64,000 nt of DNA from Pyrenochaeta sp. MPI-SDFR-AT-0127 (taxonomy: Eukaryota; Ascomycota; Dothideomycetes; Pleosporales; Cucurbitariaceae), in NCBI GenBank assembly GCA_020747015.1, contig JAGTJM010000075.1, positions 1-64,000 on the forward strand, written 5' to 3'. Of this stretch, positions 57,865 to 64,000 are shown one piece after another. The position numbers and the translations under genes were made by a program. Within the stretch, counting starts at the first letter, position 1. Each line of letters opens with the position of its first letter. The notes under the pieces were generated by a model. It was not told the origin of the DNA, ran no database searches, and was given only the letters and a program-made list of their open reading frames with translations.

Positions 57865-59256
57865 CCTGGCTAGGACTTAGTGGTGCCGTGAATTGGTGAT
57901 GAATTGGCACGTGCGGGAAGTAAGAATCAACCTCGGGCCCTCAACTCCGGATTCGGTACTACAGGATTCTGTACTACATAAAGGTCGGCCGTTACAACCT
58001 CGGCATCAGCGAGTTCAGTAAACTTTCATCCTCGATTTGAAAGTTAACTAGGACCTAGGAAAAGTTAGGAATTTGAATCATTCAAGGACCGTAACAGATG
58101 TGGTTCTACGCCCAGCTAGCAATCTCAGGAGCGGTTGTGGGGCCCCACGCCCTAAGGCAATATTTATAGGCTGTCAATATAGTTAACGTGAATAGCAGGC
58201 GAGCGGGCCACCCTAACAACATTATATCTGTTGGTATGAGTACTCAAATACGTGGCACATGTGATGCAATTCTCAGTAGGCTTAAAATTATCTCTATTTT
58301 GAGTTATCTCTCACTCTTTCTTCAGAGCGCAGCCTAGTCTTTATATCTACGGTCTCAGCTTCGGCTCTTCGGACTGGCCGACGGTCAATCCGATACTCTC
58401 AGTCTCACCGAAGGTCTAGAATCTCGGTCTCTCCTAGTCAGATATCACCGCATTTTCTAGACCTGTTAACACGACGGATATTATGGAAGCCGGCAGCAGA
58501 CTATCTGATGAAAAAACTACAGACGAGAACACCTTGATCACAAGTAGTTTGAGGACGTCAAAGGCAAACAAAGAGGTCTCGTGTTAGCGCTAGACTGATG
58601 ACCTCGGTAAAATTTGGTCCGGATCCGTAGCTATAACTCAGGGGTACATGACGGTTTGCTTAGCAAGCCCTAAGTCTTTGCCTTAACCTTACGACAGGTT
58701 GAATGTGAATTTAGGGCTGCCAGTATCTTCGTAGAGTTCGCCTATCCCATTAGAAATCCTCTATCTCTGATGTCAATGGGTGCAAAGGAGCTGTAAAAAT
58801 TTGCCTTCGACGAGGAAGCTAAAAGCGGGGTGTGATCTGCGTACAAACACTAACTGGGACACGTGTGTTCAACCAGTATTATCCAAGAAAAGACTGTGAC
58901 CTCAGTGCTCCAAAGAGACGCTGCCGGTTCCTCGTTGCGACCAAGCACCAATTCCAATACCAAGACCTGGCCATGCAAATCACTTTATCTTTAAAGGTAA
59001 TGTAAGCTGGATTGGGTTTGACTGTCATCAAGTCTTACGCTAATTTACAGCAACGTGCAAGTTCTGTTCTACGGATGGCGCGTCGCGCATGTCGTAGTGT
59101 AGATATTCGGGATTACTATAGGTAAATCACCTTCGAAGATATCAGCGCCACAACACCGCAACAATGTCCCTGCTGAGATAGGCAGTAATAACATGTAATT
59201 TGTAAGGGAACTGTAGCTATAGCTGGAATTGATGTTTTGTGCACCCGCTTATTAAC
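57865..59256. other. intergenic, no gene seen
   Basis: 1.4 kb without a supported gene. GTGAATAGCAGGCGAGCGG at about 58190-58208 recurs almost unchanged near 60907-60925, which may be the trace of a repeated element flanking the SDR gene. Confidence 0.4.
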
Positions 59257-60291
59257 CTACACGGTAGACCCAAGCTTCTCTGCAATAATATCCTCACTCA
59301 ACTTCCACAACTTCTGTGCCTTTTCCTGGCTGACCGCGTACGGCGGGGCTTCCATGACCTGACAGTCATTCAAGAATACACCCTTCTCTGGCGTTAACCC
59401 ACGGTCCAGTGCTGCTATCAATGGGGTTGCAGCGCCTTGGTAAATGTCCTTGTCAAATGGAATTTTTATGTTTGCCTTCTGCTCTTTCGTCATGCTGCCT
59501 AACACCTTCTTTACTGCTCGACTCTGCACACCGCCGGGGTGTACTGCGAAAGCATACATGCCTTCGCTAGAAAAGAGGGCGTTCCAATGTACTGCGAAGA
59601 GCACATTTGCTGTTTTGCTTTGTCCATATGCAACCTCTGCGTCAAAGCCTTCGTGTTCCTCAAGACCCAGCAGCTGCTTGAGAATAGCCCAATTTGGTGC
59701 TTCGTCTTCGGCCAAAGATTTGCCATCAAAGTTGTAGTCCGCAAAACGGAAGGGAGATACAAGCGTGGCAAGGCTGCTCATCATAACTACACGAGTGTCA
59801 CCCGGCACCGATTTCTGAGCTGCAAGACGGAGCTTGGGGAGAAGGGCGGTCACAAAGAGGAAGTGACCGAGGTGGTTGATGCCGAGATGCGACTCAAGGC
59901 CATCGGGCGTCAGTGTTCTTGGGCCGTGGAATGTACCCCCAGCATTTGCAACCACGATATCGATTTTTGGGACCGTATCATCCTCAAGGATCTCGTGTGC
60001 GGAGCGACGAGTAGCGTGAAGAGAGGTGAGATCCAGTTTGTGAGGTCGAATTTTGACCGATGGATAGTCAGTGGAAAGGGCGTCGGTGATTGAGGACAGA
60101 CGAGTATCGTCTCGACCGGTTATGATGATCGTAGAAGCGCCGCCATGGGCGAAAGCGCGAGCTATAGCCTCCCCAATGCCATCTTGAGAGACACCAGTAA
60201 TGAGGACGATTTTGTCTTGAGCTTGCGAAGCGTAGGTGCGGGCGACTTCAAGAGCGCTGGTCTTGTCATCAAAACTGGAGTTGGAGGCCAT
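59257..60291 (-). CDS. short-chain dehydrogenase/reductase
   Basis: 344 residues from the ATG at 60291 (MASNSSFDDKT), preferred over an in-frame ATG at 60309 that adds six residues. Motifs: cofactor loop TGVSQDGIGEA (one residue longer than the classical form, as in a fungal SDR subgroup), the VVANAGG turn, catalytic Ser in MMSSLA and YGQSK. The C-terminal substrate region has AVHPGGVQSR and a late segment (DCQVMEAPPYA) typical of retinol-dehydrogenase-like fungal SDRs. It reduces or oxidises an unknown carbonyl/alcohol with NAD(P)(H). Intact; no biosynthetic partners nearby, though another SDR lies at 34486. Confidence 0.87.
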   Translation of the reverse strand: MASNSSFDDKTSALEVARTYASQAQDKIVLITGVSQDGIGEAIARAFAHGGASTIIITGRDDTRLSSITDALSTDYPSVKIRPHKLDLTSLHATRRSAHEILEDDTVPKIDIVVANAGGTFHGPRTLTPDGLESHLGINHLGHFLFVTALLPKLRLAAQKSVPGDTRVVMMSSLATLVSPFRFADYNFDGKSLAEDEAPNWAILKQLLGLEEHEGFDAEVAYGQSKTANVLFAVHWNALFSSEGMYAFAVHPGGVQSRAVKKVLGSMTKEQKANIKIPFDKDIYQGAATPLIAALDRGLTPEKGVFLNDCQVMEAPPYAVSQEKAQKLWKLSEDIIAEKLGSTV

Positions 60292-61586
60292 GATAAAGGG
60301 GTGAAACACAAGTTTGTTCTGCGTTTCGTTTAAATGAATAAATGAATTGATAAAGTTGGAGGTTGATGTTCTGGGACCACTTGATTGTACACTTGTTCTG
60401 CGTGTGAGCAGCCTTTATAGTTGCTAGCATTACAATAATCAAATAAAGGATCACAATTGAACCAGTACGTATGAAACAGACGATTTTGGTGAAGGGCCAC
60501 CAGGAAACTCCTCTTGCGGACGAAATCATATCCGTCTGACTTCAGATGAGCAAGCAACCATTGTCAGGTAACGAACTCGTCTGCAAAACTTCAATTGCGG
60601 GAATTGCAGTTGTGCCGCCCTCCCAGAATTTGTTGGTAATTTCTGACAAATGGACTTTGCAAGCAAAGTTTCCAAGGCATTGTGGCGAGAGCCAAGGGCA
60701 GTTCAGGTATGCTAACTAGTGTGAAATCGGCCCGAACAATGTCTTGTTACAAATTACACGAAGACCTCAGGCGTATCTCCGTCTTAAAAGCGGGTAAGCA
60801 TAGTTCCACTCTGATGACACATTACACATGTAAGTTCCGACACTGTACATTCCTGTGATATTGCACCTAACTTCAATCTGTAGTGGCCATAATTTGTGAA
60901 AAAGTGAATAGTAGGCGAGCGGTGGCTGAACCTAAACAACACAATGCAAGCAAGCAGCATCAAGATCTAATAACGCCTAATTTAGGTCTTGTGCACTTAA
61001 TAAACACCCTTTTAAGTGTCACGAGAGGCTACGAGTAGGGATTTCAACGCTTAACTAATAGCTTGGTTATTATACTACGTACAATCTCAGGTGTAATACA
61101 AGACGTTGCGTAAAGAAAGAGAAGAGAGCAGAAACTCAGGTGCAGAAGAATACGCAGGGGCTAGGCTTGTGCTCGAGCTCAGGCCTCGACAGGGCTAGCC
61201 AATTCAGGTGTTGCGGGAACCACGGTGGTTACCGTGACCATATCTCTTTGTCATCTACTGTCAGAACTTTGGGGGTATCAGAGTTATAGGGCTAAGGCCA
61301 CGATGGGTAAGAATACTCAGCGGAAAGCAATAGGAGAGTCGGAGGCGCAAGATACGAAACTCGCTAGGCGTTGAATCGGACCGTAATCTGAGCAGTAGGG
61401 CGGGATCTGAGTAGCAGAGTGGACCTAGAGAGAGTGGGGTCAATCACATGATCTGGAGAAAAGACAAAGGGACGCGAACAACTTCCAAGTAGGGCATAGC
61501 AACTGCGCAAGTAGATACAGGTCGCACTTTTACATGGTGGGATGAGTGGTCTCATGTTGTGAAAAGTTGGTGTATTGTTCTTGGTA
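60292..61586. other. intergenic, no gene seen
   Basis: 1.3 kb with short frames only. It contains the SDR promoter and, at about 60907, the GTGAATAGTAGGCGAGCGG word shared with 58190. The 61100-61586 part has no recognisable content. Confidence 0.4.
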
Positions 61587-62446
61587 GCACCCTAGCCTGG
61601 GTATCTACAGGAACCGCACGGCAAGCTTAGTAATACAGATCTTGCTGGCATGCGACACTGCCGCAAGTACCAGAAGGACTCGTGTTGAGCTCTGCTACAT
61701 TCTTCATAAATTCACTTCAACGGGAACCAGACCATGCCATTGGAAGCTGGCTTGCCACGCAGAGTGCTCCGCAGCTAGCTCTGTGACGAAAGTGGTACAT
61801 CTGAAGTCTAGGCCAAAAGGCCGGGGCATGCATTGCGCTCGGATGCAGTCCCCAGGCTGAGCTTCGGCACCGTAGGGATCACAGCGTCCTCTATAAATAT
61901 GCGAGGTCGATGAACACTCTGGGCGCGCCTCTTCATTGGCTGGCTCGCAGGCGTCCTATTACGATTGGCTGATACGTAGGGCAGCCGTCCAAGCTTCGTC
62001 TAATGTCGCACTGTACATGTGTGTTAGGACGAACAGTGAAAAAGGGTGAAGAAAATGGGGAGAATGTATTGTAACTGTGTGTGTGTATTGTATGTATGTA
62101 GATGTCAGATCATCTCTCTTTGTGCTATAGTGAGGAGAGGTGCTTTTATGTCCCTCGCGACAGCTATCATGTGATGATTGATTCCTGAGCCAATGAGCTT
62201 CCACCAGGTGGATCTGGCCTGCGACATCTAACGTTAGTTCCCGTTCGCAGCCGCTCATCTTACGCATGATTGATTCATGCATATACCGGTAGCAGTGCAC
62301 CCTGGTCGTGACGGTACTTCCCGAACTGAGTCTCCTACCGTATCCGCTTGTTACTTTGGCAGGACCGAAACAACATACTCTTAGCAGCTACTTTAAAATC
62401 TTGGTATCCACGTATCCATTTGTACATTTGTCAGAGGTAATAAGAG
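61587..62446 (+). repeat. 620-bp dispersed repeat, copy 2, interrupted by a solo LTR
   Basis: Matches 32423-33042 over its whole length with scattered substitutions and a few small indels. A 223-bp insertion (62004-62226) plus 5 duplicated bases accounts for most of the extra length. Confidence 0.82.
62004..62226. mobile_element. solo LTR, 223 bp
   Basis: Starts TGTCGCA and ends TGCGACA (TG...CA ends in a 7-bp inverted repeat) and is flanked by TCTAA on both sides (61999-62003, 62227-62231). The other copy of the host repeat has a single TCTAA, the empty site. This is what remains after recombination between the two LTRs of a retrotransposon. The internal retroelement is not in the window. 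Confidence 0.83.
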
Positions 62447-62470
62447 CTTGTTAGAGGCGGTGATAGTCTG

Positions 62471-62827
62471 TTGGTTCAGTTTAACCTTCAAGCTTCCCGT
62501 ATTAAGGAACTTGAAGAGCAATTGGCAGTGCAAACTGCACGGGAATCGCGTAAAAGGAAGCAGATCCAGAAGGGAGGTACATTAGAGTATGGGGCTGGAG
62601 CAGAGTTTAGTATTACTGGATCGTTGAGTAATAATCCAGTAAAAAAGGCGCGTACACAGGACGATCGAGTAGGGCGTCAACAAGCTGCTCGGCACTGTGG
62701 GAACTGTGGAGAGACTGGCCACAACAAAACAACGTGGAGAAAACGTCCAGACGATTCAGAAGAGTCAGAGGCAAGCACTTATTGCACAGCTAGTCTTGTT
62801 GATAGTGATAGTTCTAATGATGAATGA
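62471..62827 (+). pseudogene. C-terminal piece of a pogo-type transposase
   Basis: About 118 codons with a coiled segment (ASRIKELEEQLAVQTARESR), a basic KRKQIQKGGTLEYGAG stretch and a zinc knuckle (CGNCGETGHNKTTW), the usual ending of fungal Fot1/pogo-like DDE transposases. The last knuckle Cys is replaced by Trp. The DNA-binding and catalytic domains are absent; immediately upstream is the dispersed repeat. Remnant only. Confidence 0.7.
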
Positions 62828-63300
62828 GCTGAGTTGGTAGCGCCAAGCATTTTCGGTGGGTTCGGTGGTGCTTGACGTTATATATAGGGTATGGTGGGAG
62901 ATATGCTAATAGAAGCCAATCCAGTTTTGTGCATGTCCGAGAAATTGCACAAGAGCAAGCTAACTGAGATATAGGGCCTTCTCCAGGTTTTCCTTAATGA
63001 AAACAAAAGGCTAGGCCTAGATCTATGCAACAGGCCGCTCTCAAAGGTAAGTGCGGGACACTGCGGAATCTAGTCCAAATTCTGACTTTCGTGTTTGAAG
63101 AGCAAGGGCACTCTTTCCTCCCAGGCTTGCGGACAACGGATACAATAATGTACCTCTTATTAAAAATACGAAATATGTATATAAACCTGAGTCTCTTTTT
63201 CTTCGTTCCTATCAAAACCGTATACATTCTATTCACTATCTCAGTCACCATTCCTGGGAAGCTCTCAAACTACATACATCAACATCAGCGCCAACCAACA
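62828..63300. promoter_or_regulatory. upstream region of the secreted gene, with TATA-like box
   Basis: 473 bases. TATATAAA-like sequence at 63177-63184 lies about 117 bases before the ATG at 63301. A CT/CA-rich leader follows. No other gene seen. Confidence 0.45.
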
Positions 63301-63679
63301 ATGAAGATTGCTACGCTCTCATCCCTTCTCTTTGCTGCAGTTGCTTTTAGCAGCGAGCTCAATGGTATGAAATTTACCACCGATAAGACTTTAATATCAC
63401 TAACAAGATTCAGAACGTCAAGCTACTTGCAAACAATTCCAAATGTTTAAGTCTCCAGAACAAACTGGACCAGCACCCAGTTATATTGGCAATCCATCTT
63501 GCTGTTGTGTCAACAGGCAATGTGTTATTCGAGTTCAAAGCGAAGGTGTTAGTGCCGTCGGTCAGCTCGATGGAAGCTTGGGTGGGACATTTACTTTCAT
63601 ACGAGGATCCACTCAGCAGGCAGGGTCTCTTTCCTTCAACGGAAACACTTATACTGTTGCAGGACGTGGTGGCTGTTGA
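63301..63679 (+). CDS. small secreted cysteine-rich protein
   Basis: Exons 63301-63364 and 63414-63679 with a 49-nt intron (donor GTATGA, branch CACTAAC, acceptor ATTCAG); 109 residues. Without splicing the frame stops within ~50 codons. The signal peptide is MKIATLSSLLFAAVAFS; the mature part of ~90 residues has six cysteines, three of them adjacent (CCC), the last being the C-terminal residue. The C-terminal half alternates Gly and beta-type residues (GGTFTFIRGSTQ, SFNGNTYTVAG), so a small disulphide-bonded beta protein is likely. The layout is that of a candidate effector, but no family is recognised. It is flanked by transposon remains, as many effector genes are. Confidence 0.72.
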
Positions 63680-63888
63680 GCGGATATTTGGATGGAACAT
63701 TCACTCTAATGGGAGAGTTCAATTGGCTGATTGGATCCGTTTCACTCAGCAGGACGTAGAGCAATTCAACACTGTTCTTGTTAGAATTTAATGAATGTTG
63801 TTGTCAGAGTGGATGAGCGTTGATTTTTGTTGCCTATTTTCTCCTTTTATGGAGTGTGTGTGCCAAGTAGTTACACCCGAGCTTTATA

Positions 63889-64000
63889 CAAGTACTAGTA
63901 ACAAAGTTTCTTCCGCGTTAGCGCGACGCGTTCTCCCCCAACATCAATACCTCAGCTTTGCAGTATCATAACTATGCCACCACGACGCCGAATTCTTCAA
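63889..64000 (+). mobile_element. possible start of a TA-flanked transposon (runs off the window)
   Basis: AAAGTTTCTTCCGC (63903-63916) matches the inner terminal repeat of the MITE at 57198-57672; TA stands at 63887-63888. An ATG at 63974 opens MPPRRRILQ, still open at the window end. It could be the full-length relative of the MITE. Too little sequence to be sure. Confidence 0.4.

Noticed and set aside
57676..57873. 65-codon frame
   Set aside because: It spans the 160-bp hAT MITE and its target duplications.
59539..60093. 184-codon plus-strand frame
   Set aside because: Antisense shadow of the SDR gene, whose cofactor and catalytic motifs are on the minus strand.

Overview
The window is the end of a chromosome of a filamentous ascomycete (Pezizomycotina). 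It opens on a CCCTAA telomere. Genes have introns of about 44-81 nt with GTRNGT donors and CTAAC-type branch points, and AT-rich, stop-riddled blocks look like repeat-induced point mutation (RIP). I could not fix the genus; a dothideomycete is my guess from gene style only.

Layout. 1-436: telomere and a subtelomeric minisatellite. 828-6901: two large minus-strand genes of unknown function; the second has a ParB-like domain, and both promoter regions carry the same GC-rich palindrome. 7160-7879: a 134-nt T tract and AT-rich DNA. 7880-18352: a gene island with a secreted Kex2-site repeat protein, a secreted GPI-type protein, an F-box protein, two divergent small secreted proteins and a transporter-like/DUF3431 fusion. 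18455-27357: nested hAT transposons, three levels deep, plus a deleted hAT relative. 27973-38743: metabolic genes (NmrA-like reductase, Zn2Cys6 regulator, SDR, aldehyde dehydrogenase) mixed with an NLR WD40 relic, a TA-flanked MITE, a 620-bp dispersed repeat and a piggyBac relic. 39300-45750: dying LINE, Tc1 and hAT copies. 45792-48048: remains of a RecQ-like helicase and a divergent partner gene, each cut by a hAT. 48049-53949: a hAT element carrying a second, apparently intact hAT. 53950-56966: a broken CYP505 (P450-reductase fusion). 57198-57864: two MITEs. 59257-60309: another SDR. 61587-62827: the second copy of the dispersed repeat, holding a solo LTR, then a pogo transposase tail. 63301-63679: a small cysteine-rich secreted protein. 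The last 110 bases may begin a new TA-flanked transposon.

Main themes. Secreted proteins and reductases/oxidases typical of accessory subtelomeric DNA sit among many transposons. Exact 8-bp target duplications let the order of insertion be read: in two cases removing the inner hAT restores the outer reading frame exactly. The flanks of the outer hAT at 48049-53949 belong to two unrelated genes, which points to recombination between transposon copies. The least explained parts are the telomere-proximal gene pair with shared palindromes and the repeat precursor at 7880-8932. Gene models were spliced by eye from frame, GT-AG and branch-point logic, without transcript support.
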